This document shows positions 44,132-53,251 of a stretch of 64,000 nucleotides of DNA, piece by piece. The stretch's first letter is position 1. Every line of letters starts with the position of its first letter. The notes beneath the pieces were generated by a model. That model did no database searches. It was not told the origin of the DNA and saw only the letters and a program-made list of their open reading frames with translations. The stretch is from Geobacillus proteiniphilus (lineage in GTDB: Bacteria > Bacillota > Bacilli > Bacillales > Anoxybacillaceae): NCBI RefSeq assembly GCF_001908025.1, contig NZ_MQMG01000002.1, positions 1-64,000 of the forward strand. The letters run 5' to 3'. The position numbers and the translations under genes are program-made.

Positions 44132-44959
44132 TTACTTCGTTAAATCCGCGACAAATTTCGGCAAGACGAAACACGCTTTGTGCAATTCTTTCGTGTAATA
44201 TTTCGTCTCAATGTCATGGAACCGGTCGTCGCTCACTGCGAGCGGGTCGTATTTTTTCGAGCCGAGCGTAAACGTCCATAGCCCGCTCGGGTAAGTCGGG
44301 ATGTTCGCCGTATACAAACGGGTGATCGGGAAAATTTCTTTCACATCGCGGTATACGTTGCGAATCAAATCGGCCTTAAACCACGGGTTGTCCGTTTGGG
44401 CGACGAAAATGCCGTCTTCCTTCAACGCGTTGGCGATGCCGGCGTAAAACCCTTTTGTGAACAAGTTGACCGCTGGGCCGACCGGTTCGGTTGAGTCAAC
44501 CATAATGACGTCATACTCGTTTTCGCTTTTGGCGATATGCATAAACCCGTCATCGACTTTCACTTCGACGCGCGGATCATCGAGTTTACCGGCGATGTCC
44601 GGCAAGTAGGTTTTCGAGCACTCGATCACTTTGCCGTCAATTTCGACAAGCGTCGCTTTTTTGACGCTTGGGTGCTTCAGCACTTCACGAATGACGCCGC
44701 CGTCGCCGCCGCCGACGACAAGCACGTTTTCCGGATTGGGGTGGGTGAACAACGGCACGTGGGCGACCATTTCATGATAGACGAACTCGTCTTTTTGCGT
44801 CGTCATGACCATGCCGTCTAGAATGAGCATGTTGCCAAACTCCGCCGTTTCAACCATATCAAGTTTTTGGAACGGCGTTTGTTCTGTATGTAAAGTGCGG
44901 ATGATGCGTGCGGTGATGCCAAAATGCTCCGTTTGCTTTTCGGTAAACCACAGTTCCAT
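44132..44959 (-). CDS. speE: Spermidine synthase
   Basis: Aminopropyl transfer from decarboxylated SAM to putrescine. 275 residues. Motifs: [20 protein letters not shown], the SAM-site [18 protein letters not shown] (about 79-96), and the catalytic [15 protein letters not shown]. Start ATG at 44959 ([14 protein letters not shown]) after AAAGGATG; a codon three triplets upstream is less likely. Promoter at 45032-45059. First gene of speE-speB. Confidence 0.97.
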   Translation of the reverse strand: MELWFTEKQTEHFGITARIIRTLHTEQTPFQKLDMVETAEFGNMLILDGMVMTTQKDEFVYHEMVAHVPLFTHPNPENVLVVGGGDGGVIREVLKHPSVKKATLVEIDGKVIECSKTYLPDIAGKLDDPRVEVKVDDGFMHIAKSENEYDVIMVDSTEPVGPAVNLFTKGFYAGIANALKEDGIFVAQTDNPWFKADLIRNVYRDVKEIFPITRLYTANIPTYPSGLWTFTLGSKKYDPLAVSDDRFHDIETKYYTKELHKACFVLPKFVADLTK

Positions 44960-45031
44960 CGGTAACATCCTTTCTCCGAACGTTGCTTACTATACAAGTT
45001 TTCCTTGCCAACAAAAAACTAAACATGAAAA

Positions 45032-45059
45032 AGTATAGAGCAATCTAGCAAAAATGCAA
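45032..45059 (-). promoter_or_regulatory. Sigma-A promoter of speE-speB
   Basis: Minus strand TTGCAT (45054-45059), 16-base spacer, TATACT (45032-45037), about 75 bases upstream of speE. Confidence 0.6.
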
Positions 45060-45067
45060 GAGGAACA

Positions 45068-45097
45068 AGTTTAAAATAAAAAAATTTTTTTCATACT
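45068..45097 (+). promoter_or_regulatory. Possible forespore promoter of pbpG
   Basis: AGTTTA (45068-45073), 18 bases, CATACT (45092-45097), followed by GG. CATACT resembles the sigma-G -10; the -35 match is partial. B. subtilis pbpG (ywhE) is forespore expressed. Confidence 0.3.
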
Positions 45098-45214
45098 GGT
45101 AAGAAAAAGCGGAAAACCTCGCTGGCGAAGCCTTGACAAAAGCAAGGCGGCGCATTCAGCCGGGCGTCCGCCCGCATGTCTGAAACAACGCCAAAACCGT
45201 TGAGGTGATGCGCA

Positions 45215-47260
45215 ATGGAACCGATCCCGGGCAGCCGTTTTCGCGGCACGTGGAAATATGTGCGCGCCGCCGTCTTTATCGGCTTTTTTCTCGCCATCTT
45301 TGCCTTCGCCGTTCTCGGGAGCTTTGTTTTGTTCGCGAAAATCGAAGGCGCCCCGCCGGTCGCCGTGCCGCAGACGACGATTTTTTATGCCGCTGACGGC
45401 AGCAAAATCGGGGAAAGCGACCATGGGCAAAAACGCTATTGGGTTCGGCTCAAAGACATGTCCCCGCACGTCATCGAAGCGACGATCGCCGTTGAAGACC
45501 GGAAGTTTTACGAACATCACGGGTTTGATTTGAAGCGAATCGCCGCCGCCATCATTGCGAATGTCGAGGCGATGGCAAAAGTCGAAGGGGCGAGCACGAT
45601 CACCCAGCAATATGCGCGCAACTTGTTTTTGACGCATGAAAAAACGTGGTCGCGAAAAATCCAGGAAGCGTTGTACACCATCCGGCTTGAAGCCAACTAC
45701 AGCAAAGATCAAATTTTGGAAGGCTATTTGAATACGATTTACTACGGCCATGGCGCCTACGGGATTGAGGCGGCAGCCCGCTACTATTTCGGCAAGCACG
45801 CGAGCGAGCTGACGCTCAGCGAGGCAGCGATGCTCTCCGGCATTCCGAAAGGGCCGTATTACTACTCGCCGTTTGTCAATGAACAGCGGGCGAAAGCGCG
45901 GCAAAAAATCGTGCTCACCTCCATGGTGGAAGCCGGCTACATCAGCCGCCAAGAAGCGGAGCAGGCGTACCGCGACAAACTCGTCTACGCCCGGCACCGG
46001 GAACAAGAGCAGCCGATCGCTCCGTATTTTCAAGATGTCGTCAAACAGCAGTTGCGCACGAAACTCGGCCTGGATGAGCGGGCGATCGAGCTTGGGGGGC
46101 TGCGCGTCTATACGACGCTGGATCGGCGCCTGCAGCGGATTGCCGAAGAGCAAATCCGTCGCATCATCGATCCGCACTCTGCCATTCAAGCGGCGCTTGT
46201 GGCGATGGATCCACGCACCGGGGAAGTAAAGGCGCTCGTCGGCGGACGCAACTACGAAGAGAGCCCGTTCAACCGGGCCGTGCAGGCGGAACGCCAGCCA
46301 GGGTCGACATTTAAGCCGTTTTTGTATTACGCGGCGATCGAGCAAGGATTCACCCCATCGACCCAACTGCGCAGCGAGCTGACGACATTTACGTTTAACG
46401 GCGGCCGATCGTCGTACACCCCCCATAATTACAATGACTACTATGCCAATGGCCCGATCACGCTCGCTCAGGCGCTCGCCGTATCCGACAACGTCTTTGC
46501 GGTGAAAACGCTCCAGTTCATCGGCGTCGACAAACTCGTCGACACAGCGAAAGCGCTCGGCATCACAAGCAGATTGAAAGCAGTGCCGTCGTTGGCGCTC
46601 GGCACCTCGCCCGTGAAAGTGATCGACATGGTGGCCGCGTACAGCACGCTGGCCAACTACGGCAAACAAACCGAACCGGTGTTTATTAAAAAAGTCGTTG
46701 ATGCAAACGGAAACGTGCTGTATGAACATAAGCCGGAGAGCCGGCAAGTGCTCGACCGCGACGCGGCGTTTGTGACGACCCATTTAATGACCGGGATGTT
46801 CGACCCGAAGTTAAACGGCTATACAACCGTCACCGGGCAGTCAATCATCGATGACATCACGCGTCCGTACGCCGGCAAGTCGGGAACGACGAAAACGGAC
46901 AGTTGGATGATCGGGTTCGCCCCGCAACTTGTCGCCGGCGTCTGGACCGGCTACGACCGCGGGGAAACGATGGATCGTCCTGCCGAAAGGCAATATGCCA
47001 AACAAATATGGGTTCACTTTATGGAACAAAGCCTCGCCGGCGAACCGAAAAAATCGTTCAAACCGACCAAAGGCGTCATCGGCGTCTACATCGACCCGCA
47101 AAACGGCAAGCTGGCCACCGACTCCTGTCCGGTGAAACGAAAAACGTACTATCTCATCGGTACAGAACCGACCGACTATTGCACCGACCATTTGGAAAAG
47201 AAAAAGAAGAAAAAAGAAGACGGAAAAAGCTGGTTCGAGAAATGGTTCCCATGGTTTTAA
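45215..47260 (+). CDS. pbpG: Class A penicillin-binding protein, sporulation PbpG type
   Basis: Bifunctional peptidoglycan synthase. 681 residues: short cytoplasmic tail, one membrane helix (about 15-41), glycosyltransferase domain with catalytic Glu94 in AVEDRKFYEHHG and GASTITQQYARNLFL, then transpeptidase with Ser364-x-x-Lys367 (PGSTFKP), SDN at 424-426 and KSGTT at 555. It ends in a Lys-rich tail (EKKKKKKEDGKSW). Position next to speE-speB and ywhD identifies it as YwhE/PbpG, which builds the spore germ-cell wall in B. subtilis. Start ATG at 45215 after GAGGTGATG. Confidence 0.95.
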   Translation: MEPIPGSRFRGTWKYVRAAVFIGFFLAIFAFAVLGSFVLFAKIEGAPPVAVPQTTIFYAADGSKIGESDHGQKRYWVRLKDMSPHVIEATIAVEDRKFYEHHGFDLKRIAAAIIANVEAMAKVEGASTITQQYARNLFLTHEKTWSRKIQEALYTIRLEANYSKDQILEGYLNTIYYGHGAYGIEAAARYYFGKHASELTLSEAAMLSGIPKGPYYYSPFVNEQRAKARQKIVLTSMVEAGYISRQEAEQAYRDKLVYARHREQEQPIAPYFQDVVKQQLRTKLGLDERAIELGGLRVYTTLDRRLQRIAEEQIRRIIDPHSAIQAALVAMDPRTGEVKALVGGRNYEESPFNRAVQAERQPGSTFKPFLYYAAIEQGFTPSTQLRSELTTFTFNGGRSSYTPHNYNDYYANGPITLAQALAVSDNVFAVKTLQFIGVDKLVDTAKALGITSRLKAVPSLALGTSPVKVIDMVAAYSTLANYGKQTEPVFIKKVVDANGNVLYEHKPESRQVLDRDAAFVTTHLMTGMFDPKLNGYTTVTGQSIIDDITRPYAGKSGTTKTDSWMIGFAPQLVAGVWTGYDRGETMDRPAERQYAKQIWVHFMEQSLAGEPKKSFKPTKGVIGVYIDPQNGKLATDSCPVKRKTYYLIGTEPTDYCTDHLEKKKKKKEDGKSWFEKWFPWF

Positions 47261-47261
47261 A

Positions 47262-47301
47262 CAAGAAAATCCCCTGCGTTTGCCCGCAGGGGATTTTCTT
47301 G
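47262..47301. terminator. Terminator between pbpG and ywhD
   Basis: Perfect 16-bp stem, CAAGAAAATCCCCTGC with GCAGGGGATTTTCTTG, eight-base loop, immediately after the pbpG stop. The A/T-rich stem base acts as a U-tract in either direction. Confidence 0.85.
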
Positions 47302-47391
47302 TCCTAGTTTTCCTGTGTTATACATGTAGATTTAGTTTATCCTTTTTTCCAAACAAGAACAAGCCCTTGAGCAAACATGTTCACAAAACCG

Positions 47392-47907
47392 TCACAATTC
47401 GCCTTCGAGCCCTTTTTTCAGTTCATCGCTCGAACGGTTCCACATCCCGATGTCATGCCCTTTCAAAAAGTCGGCGAGCACCCGTTTTGATTTCGCGTCC
47501 ATATGATCGACAATAATGTGCCGCTTTAGCGATTTATCAAGCCGGTTAACATGTTCCGGCAATAACTTATAGCCGCGGCGCGCCTCACGGTCGATCGTCA
47601 TTTCGCACGCCGTCACCCCGGCGTAATACGGGCCGTCTTCACGGCGCTCGATCGTCACCCAGACGATCCAATACGGCTTGCCGTTTGGCACGGCGGAACG
47701 GTCCGGCAAAAACTTGATGCCGCGCTCAACGGCGCTGCGCGCATGCATCGCCCCCATATCGACGAACGCTTCGCCCGCTTCGACGTCAATTATGACCGGC
47801 GAAACGTTTTCTAAGCTCAACGCCCCGGCGCCAAAGCCGCGGTGCCCGTCGGTCGGATCGTCTTTGATGATATTAAAGCCGATGTTTTTTTTCTTTTTTT
47901 GCTCCAT
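47392..47907 (-). CDS. ywhD: YwhD family protein
   Basis: 171-residue cytoplasmic protein of unknown function restricted to Bacillaceae. It starts MEQKKKKNIGFNIIKDDPTD after GGAGGAAC; the core contains GAGALSLENVSPVIIDVEAG and KPYWIVWVTIERREDGPYYAG. It lies 19 bases after ywhC on the same strand, so it is probably co-transcribed with that protease. No catalytic motif is recognised. Confidence 0.88.
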   Translation of the reverse strand: MEQKKKKNIGFNIIKDDPTDGHRGFGAGALSLENVSPVIIDVEAGEAFVDMGAMHARSAVERGIKFLPDRSAVPNGKPYWIVWVTIERREDGPYYAGVTACEMTIDREARRGYKLLPEHVNRLDKSLKRHIIVDHMDAKSKRVLADFLKGHDIGMWNRSSDELKKGLEGEL

Positions 47908-47926
47908 TCCGCTTGTTCCTCCTTCC

Positions 47927-48595
47927 TTACATAAACAAATTGGCGACCAACGACTGCAAATTTTCCAATACAAACGGCAGCGCCACTTGAAACACCGGCT
48001 CAATCGTATATCGGTCAAGCGGCGTGAGCACAAGGATGAGAAAAATGAGCGCCCCGTAGCTTTCCCATTGCGTCATTTTCGCCCGCAGCCCGTCCGGCGC
48101 CAAGTCTTCAATAATACGATACCCGTCAAGCGGCGGAAACGGCAATAAATTAAACAAAAACAAAACAGCGTTCAAGCTGATAAAAATTTGGAAAAACAGA
48201 TCAAACCCGGCGGCGAACCAATCCGGCAGCGCCCGCATGATGCCGAAGTCGATCATCGCGTACCAAATGACAAATCCAAGCGCGGCAAGCACGAGATTGC
48301 TCAGCGGTCCGGCAACCGACACGAGAATGCCGGCAAGGCGCGGATTTTTGAAGTAGAAGCGATTGACTGGCACCGGACGCGCCCAGCCAAACCCAGCGAG
48401 AAAGATAAGCAGGGTGCCAAGCAAATCCAAATGGGCAAACGGTGACAATGTCAGCCGTCCCTCGTTTTTCGCCGTCGGATCGCCGAACTTGTAGGCGACG
48501 TATGCATGAGCGAACTCATGCACGGAAAATGCTAACGCCAGCGTCAAGAGCACGTACGGAATTTCGCTTAACGAATACGGCAAAATTTGATCCAC
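47927..48595 (-). CDS. ywhC: Site-2 protease family membrane metalloprotease YwhC
   Basis: 222 residues, five to six membrane helices. The zinc-binding HEFAH is in helix 1 (SVHEFAHAYVAYKFGD) and the third ligand Asp is in NLLPFPPLDGYRI, the S2P/M50 signature. There is no PDZ domain, as in the SpoIVFB-like minimal group, and the substrate is unknown. Start GTG at 48595, eight bases after AAGGAG; an ATG just upstream is in another frame. Confidence 0.92.
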   Translation of the reverse strand: MDQILPYSLSEIPYVLLTLALAFSVHEFAHAYVAYKFGDPTAKNEGRLTLSPFAHLDLLGTLLIFLAGFGWARPVPVNRFYFKNPRLAGILVSVAGPLSNLVLAALGFVIWYAMIDFGIMRALPDWFAAGFDLFFQIFISLNAVLFLFNLLPFPPLDGYRIIEDLAPDGLRAKMTQWESYGALIFLILVLTPLDRYTIEPVFQVALPFVLENLQSLVANLFM

Positions 48596-48725
48596 TTCAT
48601 AAACTCCTTTTCCCTATATTCACTATCTTTAGTATACATGATTAGCAGAAAAAAGTGGACTGAACTTCCTCACCCCGTGGTATAATAAGCGCGACAGCAC
48701 TCGACAATGAAATGGGGGGACAACC

Positions 48726-48914
48726 GTGCCGTACGTAACGATCAAAATGCTCGCCGGCCGCACGGATGAACAAAAGAAAGCGCTTGTTGAAAAAGTGACG
48801 GACGCCGTCGTCGAGACGACAGGGGCGAAACGGGAGAGCGTTGTCGTATTCATTGAAGAAATGACGAAAGACCATTATGCGATCGCCGGAAAACGGCTGA
48901 GCGACACAGAGTGA
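48726..48914 (+). CDS. ywhB: 4-oxalocrotonate tautomerase family enzyme
   Basis: 62 residues, a single beta-alpha-beta tautomerase subunit that forms hexamers. The catalytic N-terminal proline is Pro2 after the GTG start (PYVTIKMLAGRTDEQK), with the conserved basic residue Arg12 and KRESVVVFIEEM. It interconverts keto and enol forms in vitro; the physiological substrate in Bacillus is unknown. Preceded by TATAAT at about 48680-48685 and followed by a strong terminator. Divergent from ywhC. Confidence 0.92.
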   Translation: MPYVTIKMLAGRTDEQKKALVEKVTDAVVETTGAKRESVVVFIEEMTKDHYAIAGKRLSDTE

Positions 48915-48923
48915 CACAAAGGC

Positions 48924-48968
48924 GGGGATGACCCAAAACGCGAATGCGTTTTGGGTCATCCCCTTTTC
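48924..48968 (+). terminator. Terminator of ywhB (recurrent hairpin family)
   Basis: Perfect 18-bp stem, GGGGATGACCCAAAACGC with GCGTTTTGGGTCATCCCC, four-base loop (48924-48963), then TTTTCTT. Its CCCAAAACGC core is shared with the hairpin at 52115. Confidence 0.95.
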
Positions 48969-49056
48969 TTCCACGATCAACCGATCATATGTTGAGCAAC
49001 GAAGATGTCACGCTGGAGCAACTTCTTTCGCCTGACGACACCTTGCCAACGCCCGC

Positions 49057-49575
49057 CTACACGCGAGTTTTGTTGTGGCATCGGTTGCGCAGCGCATCAA
49101 TGTACGCGTACGCCTCCTCGATTTCTTCTTCCGTATAGCGCTGCTTGCTTTTTAACACCGCAATTTTCTCTTTCACTTCGTCTTTCGGCAAATGTTCAAA
49201 ATAAAGCACGGTGGACACAAGTTCCAAAAAACGGGCATTTTGTTCGTTCATCGCTTGCATGCACTCCGCCAAGCCCGGCATGTCCCAGTCATAATGGCGC
49301 AAAAACTGTTCGCCCGCTTCGGTTAATGTATAGCGATATTGCATATAACCGCTCTTTTTCTCTTTCACTTCATGCAAAAACCCGAGCGCGCACAGCTCTT
49401 CGATGCGGCATGTCAGCTCTTCCGAATACGGGCCGTAAAAGTGGAAATCGAATTTCTCGTAAAACGGAAAGTCGAGCTTTTTCGCGATGTAGATCATTTT
49501 TTGCAGCTTTTTGCGGCCGGCAATTTCCCCGGCGGCCGCCAACGCCTTCATTACTTTCGCATGCTCTGTGAGCAC
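49057..49575 (-). CDS. ywgA: YwgA family protein
   Basis: 172-residue cytoplasmic protein of unknown function. The N-terminal half resembles a winged-helix fold (GRKKLQKMIYIAKKLDF; GPYSEELTCRIEELCALGFL; YMQYRYTLTEAGEQFL) of the DUF4065/YwgA kind; the rest is helical and charged. Start GTG at 49575, close behind GGAGATGACGGAGA. It follows ywfO by 13 bases, so they are co-transcribed. Confidence 0.85.
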   Translation of the reverse strand: MLTEHAKVMKALAAAGEIAGRKKLQKMIYIAKKLDFPFYEKFDFHFYGPYSEELTCRIEELCALGFLHEVKEKKSGYMQYRYTLTEAGEQFLRHYDWDMPGLAECMQAMNEQNARFLELVSTVLYFEHLPKDEVKEKIAVLKSKQRYTEEEIEEAYAYIDALRNRCHNKTRV

Positions 49576-49588
49576 TCTCCGTCATCTC

Positions 49589-50887
49589 CTAACCCTTTAA
49601 AATTTCCATAATCTTTTTCTTCACTGTCCGCTTCGTCGACAAGTCTTCCAGGAAATCAGCTGGGAAATACAGCTTATGGTCGGTGCGCCGTTTCCCGGAA
49701 ATGGCGTCAACGAGCACCGATTCGCGCGACAGCTCGCGAAGCTCCCCGTTTGGCATCAACAAATAAATCGGCAGGCGCTCGCCTTCCTCGCCCGGCCGGT
49801 AAAAGTCATACGGCAAATCGGACGACGAATCGACGACCAAGTAGTAGTCCGGGTCGATGCCCGCTTTTTTAAACAAACCGGTCAGCTCAATGAGCTTCGC
49901 CATTTGTTCGTTCGTCGGATGGAACTCCGTATATTTGAACAGGCGGCGGCGGACAAACCGCTGGCACAGATCGCTTAAAATCGGATCCCGTTCGTATTGC
50001 CATTGCTGGAAGTAAAACAAGATGACTGCCTCATCCAGCGCCAAGTAATCGCCAAGCGGCACGTTTCCCGCAAAGAACGATAAAAAGTGAACCGGCTTCG
50101 TCTGAAAACGATACCCCTCTTCATACAGCTTTTTCGCCCGATGCAAAATTTTCGTCAAAATGACTTCCGCACTGCGCGTCACGGGATGAAAGTACACTTG
50201 CCAGTACATTTGGTAGCGGCTCATGATGTAATCCTCGACCGCATGCATGCCGCTTCGTTTGATGACGACTTGGTCTTCGCGCGGGCGCATGACGCGCAAA
50301 ATGCGCTCCATGTCAAAATAGCCGTAGCTGACGCCGGTGTAGTAGGCATCGCGCAACAAATAATCCATCCGGTCGGCGTCAATTTGGCTCGAAATGAGGC
50401 TCACAACAAGCTTGTTCGGGTACGTTTTGGCGATCACTTCCGCCACTTTTTGCGGAAAATCGTCGCCCACTTCGCGCAAGGCGGCGTTCACTTCTGTATC
50501 GCCTAAAATGATTGCCTGTGTAAAATCTTCGTGGTCGAGGCGAAACACTTTTTCAAATGAATGGGAAAACGGGCCGTGCCCTAAATCGTGCAAGAGCGCC
50601 GCGCATAGGCAAAGAAGGCGCTCGCTATGATCCCAATGATCGCGGCCGACAAACACGTCGTCAATGATGCGGCGGATGATTTCGTAAACGCCGAGCGAAT
50701 GGTTAAACCGGCTGTGCTCGGCGCCGTGAAACGTCAAATATGTCGTGCCGAGCTGCTTGATGCGGCGCAGGCGCTGAAATTCTTTTGTGCCGATCAAATC
50801 CCAAATCACTTTGTCGCGAACATGTATGTATCGGTGCACCGGATCTTTAAACACTTTTTCTTCGTCAAGCTGCCCGCCGGAATACAT
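49589..50887 (-). CDS. ywfO: HD-domain phosphohydrolase YwfO
   Basis: 432 residues, HD superfamily. Metal-binding motif: H in HSRFNHSLGVYEI, HD in ALLHDLGHGPFSHSFE, and a distal Asp in SSQIDADRMDYLLRDA. Related proteins are dNTP triphosphohydrolases, and B. subtilis YwfO is reported in that context. Start ATG at 50887 (MYSGGQLDEEKVF) after GAGGAGG; earlier in-frame starts lack a site. Followed by ywgA. Confidence 0.9.
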   Translation of the reverse strand: MYSGGQLDEEKVFKDPVHRYIHVRDKVIWDLIGTKEFQRLRRIKQLGTTYLTFHGAEHSRFNHSLGVYEIIRRIIDDVFVGRDHWDHSERLLCLCAALLHDLGHGPFSHSFEKVFRLDHEDFTQAIILGDTEVNAALREVGDDFPQKVAEVIAKTYPNKLVVSLISSQIDADRMDYLLRDAYYTGVSYGYFDMERILRVMRPREDQVVIKRSGMHAVEDYIMSRYQMYWQVYFHPVTRSAEVILTKILHRAKKLYEEGYRFQTKPVHFLSFFAGNVPLGDYLALDEAVILFYFQQWQYERDPILSDLCQRFVRRRLFKYTEFHPTNEQMAKLIELTGLFKKAGIDPDYYLVVDSSSDLPYDFYRPGEEGERLPIYLLMPNGELRELSRESVLVDAISGKRRTDHKLYFPADFLEDLSTKRTVKKKIMEILKG

Positions 50888-50989
50888 CGCATCCTCCTCT
50901 TCCGTCTCCAACATACATCTATTATACGCCGTTTCTGGCGGCAAAGAAATAGTTGACTTTTTTCTCCGTCTTTCTCCATTATTGACGGA

Positions 50990-51028
50990 AAAAACAAAAA
51001 ATCACCTTCTTTCGGCAAAGAAGGTGAT
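50990..51028 (-). terminator. Terminator of the DUF1450 gene
   Basis: Perfect 12-bp stem, ATCACCTTCTTT with AAAGAAGGTGAT (51001-51028), four-base loop, then a T-rich tract of 11 bases (50990-51000), four bases past the stop. Confidence 0.92.
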
Positions 51029-51031
51029 CGG

Positions 51032-51259
51032 TTATCGCTTTTTCAACCTTTCGGCAATTTTATCAATCAGTTCGTCTTCCGTCAGCGCCGCCACCGGACG
51101 GTTGTTGACGAAAGCAAACGTCTTTTTCCGCCCCGGGCCGCAATACGACTGGCAGCCGATTTTGATGACCGCATCCGGATCCAGCTTTTTGAGGCGCGGA
51201 ATCAATGTTTTTAAATTCGGCGCCTTGCAGTCGTCGCAAACGCGAAACTCATTCGCCAT
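51032..51259 (-). CDS. DUF1450 small cysteine-containing protein
   Basis: 75 residues. [12 protein letters not shown] near the N-terminus and [20 protein letters not shown] in the middle give four cysteines in CxxC and CxxxC spacing, a thioredoxin-like ferredoxin layout seen in the YuzB/DUF1450 family. It may bind a metal or Fe-S cluster; function is unknown. Start ATG at 51259 preceded by AAAGGG; a GTG one codon earlier is possible. Monocistronic. Confidence 0.82.
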   Translation of the reverse strand: MANEFRVCDDCKAPNLKTLIPRLKKLDPDAVIKIGCQSYCGPGRKKTFAFVNNRPVAALTEDELIDKIAERLKKR

Positions 51260-51434
51260 CACTCGTCATCCCTTTCCGCAGCGTTTGCTTTGTGTATTCT
51301 ACCGCTTTTGCCGGAAAATTGCAAGTTGGCATGCTTTCACCCTTGTAATTTGCCAATCCCATAAACTTGCAACGTATAATTTTTTTCCTTTTGGTCCACC
51401 CTTTTACTAGCATGGGAAAAAGGAGTGAAGAACA

Positions 51435-52088
51435 ATGAAACAACGGCAAGACGCTTGGACGGAAGAAGACGATTTATTGTTGGCAGAGACCGTATTGCGC
51501 CATGTGCGTGAAGGGAGCACCCAGCTGAACGCGTTTGAAGAAGTCGGCGACAAGCTGAATCGGACATCGGCCGCCTGTGGCTTTCGCTGGAATGCAGTCG
51601 TCCGCCATCAGTACGAAGAAGCGCTGCAGCTGGCGAAAAAGCAGCGAAAAGAGCGGCTGCGGCTGCTGGCCAAACAAGGCGGCGCGAAAAAGCGGCGCCT
51701 GTATGAACCGCCGATGCCGTCATTAGAGGAGTTGGGCGATGTGATGCAGCTGCCAGCCGTCGTCCCATCCTCTCCGCCGCAACAAGTGACGCTTGATCAA
51801 GTGATCGCTTTTTTAAAAACGTTCCAATCCCATGAGCGGAAACGGGAGGCGCTGATCAAAGAAAACGAGCGGCTGCGCCGCGAAATTGACGAACTAAAGC
51901 AAAAAAATAAAGAACTTGAAGAAAAGGTTGCTAAATTAGAAGAAAATTCGTCGACCGTCCAAGAAGATTTTGAGACGCTCGTGAAAATCATCAACCGAGC
52001 GCGCAAAATGGTGTTAAAAGAGGAAGAAGAGCGGGGGCTGACCTTCCGTATGGACCCGAACGGAAACTTAGAGAAAATCGCCGAGTAA
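51435..52088 (+). CDS. rsfA: Forespore transcription factor RsfA
   Basis: Regulator of sigma-F dependent genes (including spoIIR in B. subtilis). 217 residues: N-terminal SANT/Myb-like DNA-binding domain (about 5-52, [17 protein letters not shown] ... [13 protein letters not shown]), a basic linker ([21 protein letters not shown]), and a long coiled coil (about 133-178). Start ATG at 51435 after AAGGAGTG. A sigma-F-like GTATA...GG pair may lie around 51375-51396, but the match is weak. Co-occurrence with spoIIR in this window is functional, not positional. Confidence 0.92.
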   Translation: MKQRQDAWTEEDDLLLAETVLRHVREGSTQLNAFEEVGDKLNRTSAACGFRWNAVVRHQYEEALQLAKKQRKERLRLLAKQGGAKKRRLYEPPMPSLEELGDVMQLPAVVPSSPPQQVTLDQVIAFLKTFQSHERKREALIKENERLRREIDELKQKNKELEEKVAKLEENSSTVQEDFETLVKIINRARKMVLKEEEERGLTFRMDPNGNLEKIAE

Positions 52089-52114
52089 CGAAAAAGGATG
52101 CCGGGTGAAAAGCC

Positions 52115-52161
52115 GGGCTGATCCCAAAACGCACTCGCGTTTTGGGATCAGCCCCTTTTTT
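52115..52161 (+). terminator. Terminator of rsfA (recurrent hairpin family)
   Basis: Perfect 18-bp stem, GGGCTGATCCCAAAACGC with GCGTTTTGGGATCAGCCC, four-base loop (52115-52154), then six T. Near-identical to the ywhB terminator. Confidence 0.95.
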
Positions 52162-52252
52162 GTTGGCGAACGTCCATCATTCGCGCCAAGGTTGGGCAGG
52201 GCATGGGTCGCGGTCAGCAGCGACGAAGCGCCTCATCGAAGCTAAAAGGACT

Positions 52253-53110
52253 TTACGGCTCGACTTCTCTCATCGGCTCTCCTGAAGATACGTTGGCATT
52301 TCGTTCGACGATGCGCGCCCAATACTGCTCATACCAATTCCATTCGCCGTTCTCGAGGGCAGACGAATATAGCTCGCCGCCAAACGACTGCAGCGTGCGC
52401 CAAAGGGCGACAAGCAGCTCATCGATCGACAACTCGCAGCCGAGAAGCTCAGACAGCGACGCCATGACAGCTGGGACAACATCGGGGTAGGCGAATTTCG
52501 TTTTCTCTCCTTGGCGGCCGAGCTCATAAAAGCGGCGAATAAGCTCAGCCCGCGCGGCTCCGCTCCCGTTGACGCAAAGGTAGATTTGCACGGCAACGCC
52601 GCCGCGCACCCGTCGCTGCGAAATGCCGGCAAATTTTTTGCCGCTGATGCTCAAGTCATAGCTCCCCGGGCAATACGAACCGACGATTTCCCCCGCCTCA
52701 ACGCGGGCGCCGTATGGCGCAAGCATGGCGGCAATGAGCGCATACATCGCCTCATACCCTTGCTCGATGGCAATCGTGTTTTTCGTTTCCGGAAAAATGA
52801 GCGAAATATTCAACACCCCGCTGTCAAGGACAACGGCCAACCCGCCGGAATTGCGGACGACGACGCGATACCCTTCCTGGCGCAAAAACGAAATGGCCTC
52901 ATCGATGTACGGAAGCTTCGTATCCGCGGCGCCTAAGACGACGGTATTCTCATGCACCCACGTGCGGACGACCGCATCCGACTGTCCCGCACCAACCGCG
53001 GTGCATAATGCATCATCGATGGCAAACGATTGTTTCGCATCAAACAGCGGACCGAAATGCGACTGGTCGATCACCCGCCATTTCGGTCGATGCAGCAATT
53101 CATGGCTCAT
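52253..53110 (-). CDS. lipL: Octanoyl-[GcvH]:protein N-octanoyltransferase
   Basis: Moves octanoate from GcvH to E2 subunits in the Bacillus lipoate pathway. 285 residues, biotin/lipoate ligase fold. Catalytic Cys147 in [21 protein letters not shown] (here quoted in parts: [10 protein letters not shown] and SGKKFAG) and the substrate loop [15 protein letters not shown]. It corresponds to ywfL, next to pta. Start ATG at 53110 after AAGGAG at ten bases. A tail of about 20 residues beyond the domain is Glu/Pro-rich. Confidence 0.93.
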   Translation of the reverse strand: MSHELLHRPKWRVIDQSHFGPLFDAKQSFAIDDALCTAVGAGQSDAVVRTWVHENTVVLGAADTKLPYIDEAISFLRQEGYRVVVRNSGGLAVVLDSGVLNISLIFPETKNTIAIEQGYEAMYALIAAMLAPYGARVEAGEIVGSYCPGSYDLSISGKKFAGISQRRVRGGVAVQIYLCVNGSGAARAELIRRFYELGRQGEKTKFAYPDVVPAVMASLSELLGCELSIDELLVALWRTLQSFGGELYSSALENGEWNWYEQYWARIVERNANVSSGEPMREVEP

Positions 53111-53190
53111 CGCGAGTAACTCCTTGCATTGATCATTCCAACTCTATTCATTATAGCACAATCACAGCCTAAGCCGTTGGCGAATGGCGC

Positions 53191-53221
53191 AAAAAGAACG
53201 AGGAGGCGCATGCCCCCTCGT
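53191..53221 (-). terminator. Terminator of pta
   Basis: Minus strand ACGAGGGGG with CTCCTCGT (53198-53221), short loop, then TCTTTTT (53191-53197), about 30 bases past the pta stop. Confidence 0.8.
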
Positions 53222-53251
53222 TTTCATCGGTTTCACCCAGTGGCGATCCCG

